From NCBI GenBank assembly GCA_938002705.1, contig CALLAG010000350.1, forward strand, positions 1-7,177: a stretch of 7,177 nt of DNA, read 5' to 3'. Shown in pieces: positions 1 to 7,038 of the stretch; position 1 is the stretch's first letter, and every line of letters begins with the position of its first letter. Source of the stretch: an uncultured Saprospiraceae bacterium. GTDB lineage: Bacteria > Bacteroidota > Bacteroidia > Chitinophagales > Saprospiraceae. Under the pieces are notes generated by a model. It ran no database searches, was not told the DNA's origin, and saw only the letters and a list, made by a program, of their open reading frames with translations. Made by a program: the position numbers and the translations under genes.

Positions 1-1305
1 CTTAATAAAGCTAAATCCATCTTCAAAATTGTCACAGTAAGAAAGATAGCTGATCGCGTCTTCTATATCGATATTCCAATCAAGTAATGGACCTGCCTGT
101 TTATCAAATACATTATATCCTGTGACATCTACGTCATCTTGGCATACAGCTATCCATGTATCAACATTATTAGTAGTGTAAGGATATATGAGAGAAGCGG
201 TATTACTCACAATATTAATAGCTGGAAATTGTGCTATATCGCCACTACAATCGATCACCTGTGTTGTAAGCTCTAATACATTTATATCGGATTCTATTCT
301 ATTGATTATATCTAACTGAGACACTCCGGTAGATGTATAGATGGATTCTGATACTCTATCTCCACACGGTGTATTATAGCTCAGCTCCACAGATTCTTCA
401 GGATAAGTTACCATCGCCCACCTACCGAGAGAGCTTGACTTTGTGTTATACAATTTAGTATCTAATTCGTGCTCATATTCTATATCAATATAGGATACTG
501 GCTTATCACCTTTTAGGATTACACCTTCATTGTATACGCCTGGACTTGCATTGGCGATCATATAATAACCAAACTCTGATATCTGTTGTGCATCTCCAGA
601 AGACACTTCTTTCCAATAGCCTCTCTCACTTAAGTAGAAAATACTAGCTGAAGGATTAGCTGATGCGATAGTAAGAGGACTATTAGTATCTATGGTCAAT
701 GAATTACCTTCAGAACTTGTATTGATATAAAATAACTTGACAGGATCAAGAACCAATAGATTCTTAGACTCATCATATGCGAAGTGTCCCGCTTGAGAGA
801 GCAACTGCTGATCTGTCGTAGAAAAATGATTGACTAGTATATCTGATTGTGGTGTGGTATTCTGAGTGTTGAGAAGCTGTTGCCTATTGATACTTATACT
901 TAGGTCAGTATCTATAGCTATGTTGTCATCGTCAGATGAGATTGTATACTGTCTATGATCTGGGAAAGCGACGATATCCACACCATTGATATCATTCTCT
1001 AAGAGTAGCTTATTGCTGAATCCGATCACCTCATTATTACTCATCAAGTATATAACTTGACCGAATTTTCTGAGCTTATCTATATACTCATAGTGGAATT
1101 CCTCATAATCGTAATCTTGATCGTTAATCCTAAGCGTATATGTATTAAGTAATGATCCATCATTGTTATAAGCTCTTCCCGTAAGGCCGCTATCCATCGT
1201 CGTCTCAGGAATCTCCGTCTGATCTACTACTACCGTATTATCATAATCCTCGTAACACGCTGAGCATAAGATAATTATAGTAAGGTAAGATATTAATTGA
1301 CGCAT
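1..1305 (-). CDS. Putative surface lipoprotein of unknown function, 3' end cut off by window edge
   Basis: Reading from the ATG at 1305-1303 down to base 1 gives 435 codons with no stop, so the C-terminus lies outside the window. Residues 1-16 form a short lipoprotein signal peptide (hydrophobic from about residue 4) ending Leu-Cys-Ser-Ala before Cys17, the likely lipidated residue. Cys at -3 is slightly unusual. Glu19 and Asp20 follow at +3/+4, resembling the acidic lipoprotein export signal that sends Bacteroidota lipoproteins to the cell surface. Residues 41-60 look like the first strands of a carboxypeptidase-regulatory-like beta-sandwich. The rest is rich in Ser, Thr, Asn, Asp and Tyr, with Cys at 314, 353, 388 and 424, suggesting tandem beta-sandwich modules. 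From memory it resembles large uncharacterised lipoproteins of Saprospiria; I cannot name a family, and I see no SusD-like features. It starts 80 bases after the receptor stop and is probably cotranscribed. A weak -7-like element (TATATATG, 1331-1324) could add its own promoter. The reading frame is secure; the function is unknown. Confidence 0.7.
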   Translation of the reverse strand, partial: MRQLISYLTIIILCSACYEDYDNTVVVDQTEIPETTMDSGLTGRAYNNDGSLLNTYTLRINDQDYDYEEFHYEYIDKLRKFGQVIYLMSNNEVIGFSNKLLLENDINGVDIVAFPDHRQYTISSDDDNIAIDTDLSISINRQQLLNTQNTTPQSDILVNHFSTTDQQLLSQAGHFAYDESKNLLVLDPVKLFYINTSSEGNSLTIDTNSPLTIASANPSASIFYLSERGYWKEVSSGDAQQISEFGYYMIANASPGVYNEGVILKGDKPVSYIDIEYEHELDTKLYNTKSSSLGRWAMVTYPEESVELSYNTPCGDRVSESIYTSTGVSQLDIINRIESDINVLELTTQVIDCSGDIAQFPAINIVSNTASLIYPYTTNNVDTWIAVCQDDVDVTGYNVFDKQAGPLLDWNIDIEDAISYLSYCDNFEDGFSFIK

Positions 1306-1385
1306 AGTATTATGTCTTTTACACATATATAAAGAGAAGAACTGGCATAACGCTGCAAGCTTTTTGATCTTTTTTTATGAAAATA

Positions 1386-3932
1386 CTATATATCTATTCT
1401 AAACCTGAGATTAATCCTACGTGATGTGAGAAAATTAGGGATCGCATACTGCTGATTACCAACGGTTTTGATCCAGGTATTAGAAGCGACATTGGCTATC
1501 TGTAATAGATTAAAGACTTCCAGACTTAGCCATGTATTCTGTGTCCATCGGAATAGATGGTAGGGTTTATTCTTTCTTTTGGCTTGATTCCACACTTGAT
1601 AAGCAAATCCGATATCGACCCTCTGATAATTCTTAAATGAAAAAGTATTTCTGAATACTTCATTATTCCCCTTGACACCAAACGGTAATCCCGATCCAAA
1701 ACTGAGATTAAGATTCATCTTCATATCCTCATTACCCGGTAAGTAATCCTGGAAGAACATAGATAGGTTAAATAACCGATCAGTCGGTCTCGGTACGTAA
1801 TTGACTACAGTCGCAGTACTATCACCTAAGAATCGCTTCTTATGCTCTACCCCGTCTATCGCCTCCTTGGCACTTAATATAGATACATTAATCCATGACT
1901 CGGCTCCGGGGACAAATTCTCCATTGATCCTAAAGTCAAGGCCTGTCACATACCCGCTCGCATTATTGATGCCGGCATATCTGATTCTTACGTTATCTAT
2001 CTCATAAGAAATAAGATTATCTAATCTCTTATGATACAACTCTGCTATAAGTCTAAATTTTGTCCTACTGATACGTGACCAGTTAAAATCATAACTTAAC
2101 CCACCGACTATGTGTGTAGACTTTTGAGATCTTATATCTTGATTAACAAGACCAGATGGCATTCTTAATTCTCTGTAGAATGGTGGCTGATAGTAGATGC
2201 CTGTCGCTAACTTAAATGTCACATCCCGCTCCCATGACAACGGTTTATAGAACAGCTGTGCACGCGGACTTATATTTGTCTCACCATTATATGACCATCG
2301 ATTAGCTCTTACGCCTCCTGTAATTTTAATTTCTGAGACTCCCGGATTAGTTATACTCAAACTGTTCTGTACATAAGCTTGTATCCTATTAGAGTTAATA
2401 GAATTCTCAGACTTGATGACTTCTGTCAGTAAGACTTCCTCTGAGCTGAACGGTAACGAATATCCTGCCGAGTCTATTCTCTCCCATTCATTTAATCTAT
2501 CATTAATATTTTCTTCTTGATACTTGACACTCCATTGTATGAAGTTATTGAGAGTAGATGACTCCGCTTGTAATTCTATACCACCTTTAAGTTCTACATT
2601 TCCAATATTATTTTTAAGCCTATTACGAGCATACAACTGCTGTGTCCCTACACCTAACACACCTACCTCATTGAGGCCACCATCACCTTCGAGATCTATC
2701 TCAACTTGACTTAATCTATAGAACCCCAGTATATCAAATTTCTCACTCTCGTAATTATCATAATAAGAAGCAAGCAACTTAACGAAAATCGGATTGCGAT
2801 CACGCTCAGGTACGTACGTCAATGATACACCTCCCAGTGCACTTTCAAATTCGCTCACTTCTTGACCCTCAAATACCGTCGTTAATTGTAGTACCTGTGT
2901 AAATAATCCTGATGCAGACACTCTCGATGCAGGAATAAATTCATACTGGCTTACATTATAATTAGCCAATACGCCTACTTGTAAGTCTCTATTGATATCA
3001 TAAGTAATATAGGTCTGTAGATCGCCGAAGTTAGGTGTGTACTCACCACTTACATCCAGAGATCCCAGCAGGTACTGTGTCGTCTTATATCGGGCACCGA
3101 ATAGATAACGTAATTTGTTATAAGCATTAGGGCCTATTTTTTTGCTGCCTTCCATATGCATAGAAGCACCTAAGAAACTTGCCGTCGCTGATGCCTTGAA
3201 TGCATCAGGTCTCTTATATTTTATATCAAGAACGGAAGACATCTTATCGCCATACTTAGCTTGGAATCCTCCAGATGAGAAAGCAACTTCCTTGATCAAG
3301 TCAATATTAGGAAATGACAGACCTTCCTGCTGACCTGATCGGATCAGCTGTGGACGAAATATCTCAAAGTCATTGACATATATCAGATTCTCATCATAAT
3401 TACCACCTCTGACATTATACTGTGAGCTGAGCTCACCTCCGGTACCACTTGATGCACCGAGTGCAATCGAGGGTAATATACTTTCAAAATTTCCTGAAGC
3501 GGTAGGCAGTTTCTTGAACTCTGTCACCTCTTCTCTGACCATACCCACATCTTCTATTCTACTCGATCGTATAACGATATCTACATCTGATAACTGTGAT
3601 GCCAGGTCGATATTGACATTTCGCTTGACGCCAGCGGACATCGCATTTATTGTCGCTTTAGCTTCTATGTAGCCTATTCTGTTATATACTATGACCGCAT
3701 TTTCTCCTGCTTTGATACTGATTCTATATTCGCCATACTCGTCAGTCTCTACAGCGTTATTGGTATCTTTTACATATACTGTTGCATATTCGATTGGTTC
3801 TTTAGTATCTATATCTTTGATAACACCGAATACTACAGGATCTTGGGCTTGCGACTGGACAGCTATTAATACAAATGTAGTACACAGTATAAGACTGAGT
3901 ACCTTAGGGAATCTTACTATATTATAAATCAT
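1386..3932 (-). CDS. TonB-dependent outer-membrane receptor with carboxypeptidase-like regulatory domain
   Basis: This 848-residue protein should be an outer-membrane beta-barrel that imports an unknown ligand using energy from TonB-ExbBD. Residues 1-29 are a Sec signal peptide (Arg7 and Lys10, a hydrophobic core, then Ser-Gln-Ala, with cleavage near 29/30). Residues 33-110 are a CarboxypepD_reg-like domain, the N-terminal extension common in Bacteroidota receptors. Residues 115-240 are the plug, with the conserved NVRGGNYDENLIYVND stretch at about 173-188 and GGFQAKYGDKMSSVLDIKY at 221-239. From about 245 the alternating aromatic strands of the barrel run to the end, which closes with RRINLRFRIDI. 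The last residue is Ile where these proteins often end in Phe. No SusD homologue follows, and the plug differs from SusC types, so this is a general receptor and not a recognisable glycan-uptake pair. The start at 3932 is the only one that keeps the signal peptide; it overlaps the 3' end of rpe by 11 bases, implying translational coupling. The class is clear; the substrate is not. Confidence 0.9.
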   Translation of the reverse strand: MIYNIVRFPKVLSLILCTTFVLIAVQSQAQDPVVFGVIKDIDTKEPIEYATVYVKDTNNAVETDEYGEYRISIKAGENAVIVYNRIGYIEAKATINAMSAGVKRNVNIDLASQLSDVDIVIRSSRIEDVGMVREEVTEFKKLPTASGNFESILPSIALGASSGTGGELSSQYNVRGGNYDENLIYVNDFEIFRPQLIRSGQQEGLSFPNIDLIKEVAFSSGGFQAKYGDKMSSVLDIKYKRPDAFKASATASFLGASMHMEGSKKIGPNAYNKLRYLFGARYKTTQYLLGSLDVSGEYTPNFGDLQTYITYDINRDLQVGVLANYNVSQYEFIPASRVSASGLFTQVLQLTTVFEGQEVSEFESALGGVSLTYVPERDRNPIFVKLLASYYDNYESEKFDILGFYRLSQVEIDLEGDGGLNEVGVLGVGTQQLYARNRLKNNIGNVELKGGIELQAESSTLNNFIQWSVKYQEENINDRLNEWERIDSAGYSLPFSSEEVLLTEVIKSENSINSNRIQAYVQNSLSITNPGVSEIKITGGVRANRWSYNGETNISPRAQLFYKPLSWERDVTFKLATGIYYQPPFYRELRMPSGLVNQDIRSQKSTHIVGGLSYDFNWSRISRTKFRLIAELYHKRLDNLISYEIDNVRIRYAGINNASGYVTGLDFRINGEFVPGAESWINVSILSAKEAIDGVEHKKRFLGDSTATVVNYVPRPTDRLFNLSMFFQDYLPGNEDMKMNLNLSFGSGLPFGVKGNNEVFRNTFSFKNYQRVDIGFAYQVWNQAKRKNKPYHLFRWTQNTWLSLEVFNLLQIANVASNTWIKTVGNQQYAIPNFLTSRRINLRFRIDI
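3922..3932 (-). promoter_or_regulatory. rpe stop / receptor start overlap (translational coupling site)
   Basis: The receptor ATG (3932-3930) lies eight bases before the rpe TAA (3924-3922) in a different frame. No Shine-Dalgarno sequence is needed if ribosomes finishing rpe restart here. This ties receptor synthesis to translation of a central-metabolism enzyme. Confidence 0.6.
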
Positions 3933-4596
3933 AGTTGCCTATCTCTATCGCTTTTAATTGTTCTATTGCTCTGGTAGGATCATCAGCTTTGAACACACTA
4001 CTGCCTGCGACTAATACATCTGCTCCTGCCTCAAGTATAGCAGTGGCATTCTGAAGTCCCACACCGCCATCTATTTCGATCTTGGTAGGTAGGTTTCTCT
4101 CGATAATCTTACTCTTAAGAGAACGAATTTTATGTAGAGTTCTGTATATAAACTTTTGTCCTCCAAAACCCGGATTAACAGACATCAGACATACCATATC
4201 TAAGTCCTCAAGAACATCATCCAATAGATCGACATTCGTATGTGGATTGACGGCTATCCCAGCTTTAGCTCCTAATTCCTTAATTGTCTGTATGTTCCTA
4301 TGTGCATGATCCGTCGATTCCAGATGAAAGGTGAGCACCTCTGCACCAGCTTGTATGAATGATGGTATGTATTTTTCTGGCTCTACGATCATCAGATGGA
4401 CGTCTATCGTCTTCTCACAATGAGAAGCCATCGTCGCTACTATGTTCTGACCAAAAGAAATATTAGGCACAAATCGACCATCCATCACATCTACATGTAA
4501 CCAGTCTGCTTTGGACTGATTGATCATTTCTATATCTCTCTGCAGGTTAGCAAAATCTGCAGCTAATATTGAAGGGGCAACTAAGAATTCTTTCAT
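3922..4596 (-). CDS. rpe: Ribulose-phosphate 3-epimerase
   Basis: This cytosolic TIM-barrel enzyme interconverts D-ribulose 5-phosphate and D-xylulose 5-phosphate in the pentose phosphate pathway. At 224 residues it has normal full length. The family signatures are present in order: APSILAADF at 7-15, HVDVMDGRFVPN at 34-45, DVHLMI at 65-70, MSVNPGFGGQKF at 138-149, EIDGGV at 174-179 and AGSSVF at 197-202 (phosphate binding). The metal-binding and catalytic set His34, Asp36, His67 and Asp176 is intact, so it should be active. The ATG at 4596 is preceded by an A/T-rich stretch without a Shine-Dalgarno sequence, as usual in this phylum, and puts the first motif at the expected distance from the N-terminus. 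A promoter-like element lies 25 bases upstream. Its stop codon TAA (3924-3922) lies inside the start region of the receptor gene, making it the likely first gene of a three-gene transcript. Identification is very secure. Confidence 0.98.
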   Translation of the reverse strand: MKEFLVAPSILAADFANLQRDIEMINQSKADWLHVDVMDGRFVPNISFGQNIVATMASHCEKTIDVHLMIVEPEKYIPSFIQAGAEVLTFHLESTDHAHRNIQTIKELGAKAGIAVNPHTNVDLLDDVLEDLDMVCLMSVNPGFGGQKFIYRTLHKIRSLKSKIIERNLPTKIEIDGGVGLQNATAILEAGADVLVAGSSVFKADDPTRAIEQLKAIEIGNYDL

Positions 4597-4621
4597 TTTA
4601 TATATTATAAAAATTAAGATT

Positions 4622-4629
4622 CAAAAATA
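4622..4629 (-). promoter_or_regulatory. Predicted -7 promoter element for rpe operon
   Basis: On the minus strand this reads TATTTTTG, a perfect match to the Bacteroidota primary sigma factor consensus TAnnTTTG. It ends 25 bases before the rpe ATG, giving a short leader. Twenty bases upstream, at 4653-4650, is TTAC, only a partial match to the -33 TTTG element. It would drive rpe and, through the overlap, the receptor and probably the lipoprotein. Confidence 0.65.
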
Positions 4630-4671
4630 GCCAAATTAAACTTGAAGTCGTAATCCAGGGTAAATGGCTAT
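4627..4671. repeat. Seven-base inverted repeat in the rpe/truC divergent region
   Basis: ATAGCCA at 4627-4633 and its exact reverse complement TGGCTAT at 4665-4671 are separated by 31 bases. The left arm overlaps the predicted -7 element of rpe and the right arm touches the candidate -7 element of truC, so on each strand the order is TGGCTAT and then the promoter's T-rich half. It could be an operator for both genes or chance. Confidence 0.3.
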
Positions 4672-4678
4672 ATATTTA
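4671..4678 (+). promoter_or_regulatory. Weak candidate -7 element for truC
   Basis: TATATTTA matches TAnnTTTG except for the last base and lies 29 bases before the truC ATG, a reasonable distance. No TTTG/TTG element is found at the right spacing upstream (the nearest TTG, 4642-4644, is 26 bases away). An alternative is TAAACTTG at 4637-4644, also one mismatch. Either could be chance in such AT-rich DNA. Confidence 0.3.
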
Positions 4679-4707
4679 CACCGAATGAAAATAATGAGAG
4701 TTACGCT

Positions 4708-5403
4708 ATGGATATAAGCTCGCTTATCGTATATGAAAACGATACTATCGTTGCCCTCAATAAGCCACACGGGCTTCTTGTCCACAAATCATCGATAGCT
4801 GCAGATGCTAAAGAATTTGCTCTACAAATGGTGAGAGAATACTGTGAGCAGAAAGTATACTTAGCTCATAGATTAGACAGAAAGACATCTGGCGTTCTGC
4901 TATTCTCTAAAAATGAAGAAGAGAACATCTATCTCAATACACTATTCAGCGATAAGCTTATACAGAAGACTTATAGAGCCATAGTAAGAGGTCATACAGA
5001 TGATAATGGCATTATAGATTACCCACTCAAGAATGATAGACTAAAAGTACAAGAGGCCATTACACATTATAAGACCATCAGCAGATACGAAATTAATCTC
5101 CCTAATGAAAGGCATGCCACATCCAGATATAGCTTAGTAGAACTATACCCTACTACTGGAAGATATCATCAGTTACGTAAGCATATGGCGCATATAAGAC
5201 ATCCTATCATAGGTGATAGACCGCATGGCTGTAATAAGCAGAATCGGATTTGGAAGGCCCATTTCGATATGACAACTATGCTTTTGCATGCTGAGCGCCT
5301 TATTTTTAATCATAAGAAATACGGCACTATAGAGATATATGCTCCAATAAATCAAGTATTTAGCGACACTTTAGACATGCTACGAGTACAAAATATCAGC
5401 TAA
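4708..5403 (+). CDS. truC: tRNA pseudouridine(65) synthase, RluA/TruC family
   Basis: This enzyme of 231 residues should isomerise a uridine to pseudouridine in tRNA; in E. coli TruC modifies U65 of the acceptor-stem/T-arm region. The RluA-family catalytic motif AHRLDRKTSGVLL spans 53-65, with Asp57 as the nucleophile. NKPHGLLVH at 18-26 is the conserved first strand region, and ATGRY-type residues continue into TTGRYHQLRKHMAHIRHPII at 149-168, followed by GDRPHG. The stretches around THY (119-121), RYSLVEL (140-146) and HIRHPIIGD match TruC better than RluA, RluC or RluD, and there is no N-terminal S4 domain, as expected for TruC. The ATG at 4708 is preferred because the first conserved strand begins by residue 6 and the nearby upstream ATGs at 4685 and 4694 are out of frame. 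It is divergent from rpe and followed after 84 bases by the helicase gene. Family assignment is very secure; the exact target base is inferred from similarity to TruC. Confidence 0.95.
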   Translation: MDISSLIVYENDTIVALNKPHGLLVHKSSIAADAKEFALQMVREYCEQKVYLAHRLDRKTSGVLLFSKNEEENIYLNTLFSDKLIQKTYRAIVRGHTDDNGIIDYPLKNDRLKVQEAITHYKTISRYEINLPNERHATSRYSLVELYPTTGRYHQLRKHMAHIRHPIIGDRPHGCNKQNRIWKAHFDMTTMLLHAERLIFNHKKYGTIEIYAPINQVFSDTLDMLRVQNIS

Positions 5404-5451
5404 AGCTTTGACAAACAATTACATAAGTAAGAGTATTGAATATATTAAGCC

Positions 5452-5459
5452 TACCTTTG
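5452..5459 (+). promoter_or_regulatory. Predicted -7 promoter element for the DEAD-box helicase
   Basis: TACCTTTG is a perfect match to the Bacteroidota TAnnTTTG consensus and ends 28 bases before the TTG start codon, which predicts a leader of about 20-25 bases. No TTTG is present at the usual 17-23-base spacing upstream; the nearest, TTG at 5436-5438, is too close. Its presence argues that the helicase is transcribed independently of truC and supports the start at 5488. Confidence 0.6.
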
Positions 5460-5487
5460 CACCACTTTTCATAAAAAATAGCTTCCA

Positions 5488-7038
5488 TTGGGAAAATTTA
5501 AAAAATTAGGTCTTTCAGAAGAGATCGTTAAGGTCATCACAGAAATGGGTTTCGAAGAACCCACAGACATACAAAAAGAAGCCATCCCGAGATTACTGTC
5601 AGAAGACAGAGATATGATCGGCTTAGCTCAGACAGGTACGGGTAAGACTGCAGCATTCGGACTACCTCTATTAGAGAGAATAGATTCTTCAGATAAGTTT
5701 ACACAAGGTCTTATCCTTGCGCCTACCAGAGAATTAGGTAAGCAAATAGCTGAACAGCTGAATATATTCAGTAAATATCTTCCCAAGATAAATGTGCTTG
5801 CCGTATATGGCGGTGCCTCTATCATGGATCAGATCAAAGCACTAAGAAAGCCACAGCATATCATAATAGCCACTCCTGGTAGACTGATAGATCTAATTAA
5901 AAGAAAAGCTGTCAAATTAGAAGAATTACGGTACCTGGTACTTGATGAAGCTGATGAGATGCTCAATATGGGTTTTAAAGACGAATTAGAAGAAATTCTG
6001 AGCTTTACTCCTGAGGAAAAACTAACATGGCTATTCTCAGCAACTATGCCTGGGCATATCAAGAAGATCGTCCAGAGGTTCATGGAGAATCCTATAGACA
6101 TAAGAGTAAACACTAAGCAAGAAGTCAATCAAAACATAAAGCACCTCTACACTAAAGTAAGGAATAAAGATAAGATGGAAGCCCTCACAAGGTTCATAGA
6201 TATCTATGAAGATATGAGAGGTGTCGTATTCTGTAGAACAAGACAAGATACTCAGAGACTTGCAGAAGACTTACTATCTAAGGGCTATAGAGCTGATGCG
6301 ATACATGGTGACTTATCACAAGCACAGAGAGAAAGAGTGATGAAGAGATTTAAGAAAGGCGAACTGGCGATGCTTATCGCTACCGATGTTGCAGCAAGAG
6401 GCATAGATGTCAATGACCTTTCGCATGTATTCCACCACTCACTACCTGATGACAATGCTTATTATACACATAGAAGTGGTCGTACAGCAAGAGCTGGTAA
6501 GAAAGGTATCTCTATGGTATTCATCAACGGAAGTGAAGAATATAAAATAAGAAGAATAGAAAATCAGCTCGGTATATCTATCAAGAAAATAGAAATTCCT
6601 GATTCTCAAGAGATCGCCAGAATACGTATCAAAAGATGGTGTGAAAAAATGCTGGACCCTGAAACAAAAATCAGAGTACCAGAAGACATGCTCGCTCAAG
6701 CTTATCTGCAGTTAGTAGATATGGATAAGGAAGAAATTATCGGTCACTTCCTATCTTCTATGATGAGAAATATGAATCTCGGATCATCAAGAGATCTCAA
6801 TGATGACTCTAAAGGCGGCGGCGGAGATAGATCCAGACGTGGAGGTGGTGGTTACGGCAGAAAAGGCGGTAGCGGCGGCGGAAGAAGTAGAGATAGAGAT
6901 AGAAGCAGACGTAGAGGTTCTGGTGGCGGTAGCGATAGAAGCAGCAGAGGATCTGGCGGCAGCGGAAGAAGCTCCGGCGGCGGATTCAAAGGCAAAAAGA
7001 AAAGCTCTGGCGGAGGCGGTTACAGAGGTAAGAAATAG
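5488..7038 (+). CDS. ATP-dependent DEAD-box RNA helicase with Arg/Gly/Ser-rich C-terminal tail
   Basis: This 516-residue protein should unwind short RNA duplexes, as in ribosome assembly, mRNA decay or cold adaptation. All helicase motifs are visible: Phe4 and the Q motif to Gln29, AQTGTGKT at 47-54, PTREL at 79-83, GG at 108-109, TPGR at 129-132, DEAD at 153-156, SAT at 184-186, VVFCRTR at 246-252, TDVAARGID at 299-307 and HRSGRTARAG at 328-337. Residues 345-430 resemble the linker that follows the core in DeaD/CsdA-type helicases, but the DbpA-type RNA-binding domain that often comes next is absent. Instead residues 443-516 are low complexity (31 Gly, 15 Arg and 14 Ser of 74). The start is TTG: an in-frame TAG at 5479-5481 rules out anything further upstream, and the next ATG (codon 20) would remove the upstream Phe and part of the Q-motif region. 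The segment before motif VI reads VFHHSLP where most relatives have an Asn-Tyr-Asp-Leu-Pro type sequence. Function is secure; the exact subfamily name is not. Confidence 0.95.
   Translation: MGKFKKLGLSEEIVKVITEMGFEEPTDIQKEAIPRLLSEDRDMIGLAQTGTGKTAAFGLPLLERIDSSDKFTQGLILAPTRELGKQIAEQLNIFSKYLPKINVLAVYGGASIMDQIKALRKPQHIIIATPGRLIDLIKRKAVKLEELRYLVLDEADEMLNMGFKDELEEILSFTPEEKLTWLFSATMPGHIKKIVQRFMENPIDIRVNTKQEVNQNIKHLYTKVRNKDKMEALTRFIDIYEDMRGVVFCRTRQDTQRLAEDLLSKGYRADAIHGDLSQAQRERVMKRFKKGELAMLIATDVAARGIDVNDLSHVFHHSLPDDNAYYTHRSGRTARAGKKGISMVFINGSEEYKIRRIENQLGISIKKIEIPDSQEIARIRIKRWCEKMLDPETKIRVPEDMLAQAYLQLVDMDKEEIIGHFLSSMMRNMNLGSSRDLNDDSKGGGGDRSRRGGGGYGRKGGSGGGRSRDRDRSRRRGSGGGSDRSSRGSGGSGRSSGGGFKGKKKSSGGGGYRGKK
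6814..7035 (+). repeat. Low-complexity Gly/Arg/Ser coding repeat (helicase tail)
   Basis: These bases encode helicase residues 443-516 and consist of short irregular repeats of GGC/GGA (Gly), AGA (Arg) and AGC/TCT (Ser) codons, clearly richer in G and C than the rest of the window. The product alternates Gly clusters with SRDRD/RSRRR-like basic patches and ends in GGGGYRGKK. Such tails are disordered and usually bind RNA nonspecifically or drive clustering with RNA; that role is inferred here. The repeat also opens a long Ala/Glu/Val-rich reading frame at 6800-7063, which I treat as an artefact. Confidence 0.9.

Noticed and set aside
1306..1385. Possible terminator between receptor and lipoprotein, suggested by the A/T runs at 1361-1378
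   Set aside because: No convincing stem precedes a T run on the minus strand; only the short palindromes AAGCTT and GATC are present.
1801..3927. Several plus-strand frames of 61-78 codons opposite the receptor gene
   Set aside because: They lie antisense to an intact, clearly conserved receptor gene and their products show no motifs.
1..3932. A SusC/SusD glycan-uptake pair
   Set aside because: The receptor plug is not SusC-like, the lipoprotein lacks SusD features and there are no glycoside hydrolases nearby.
5408..5413. A perfect TTGACA (-35-like) just after the truC stop
   Set aside because: Bacteroidota use a different promoter consensus, and no good TATAAT lies about 17 bases downstream; the TACCTTTG at 5452-5459 is the better candidate.
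5628..6699. Minus-strand frames of 65-99 codons opposite the helicase
   Set aside because: They are antisense to the conserved helicase motifs and have Ser/Ile/Leu-rich compositions typical of complement-strand reading.
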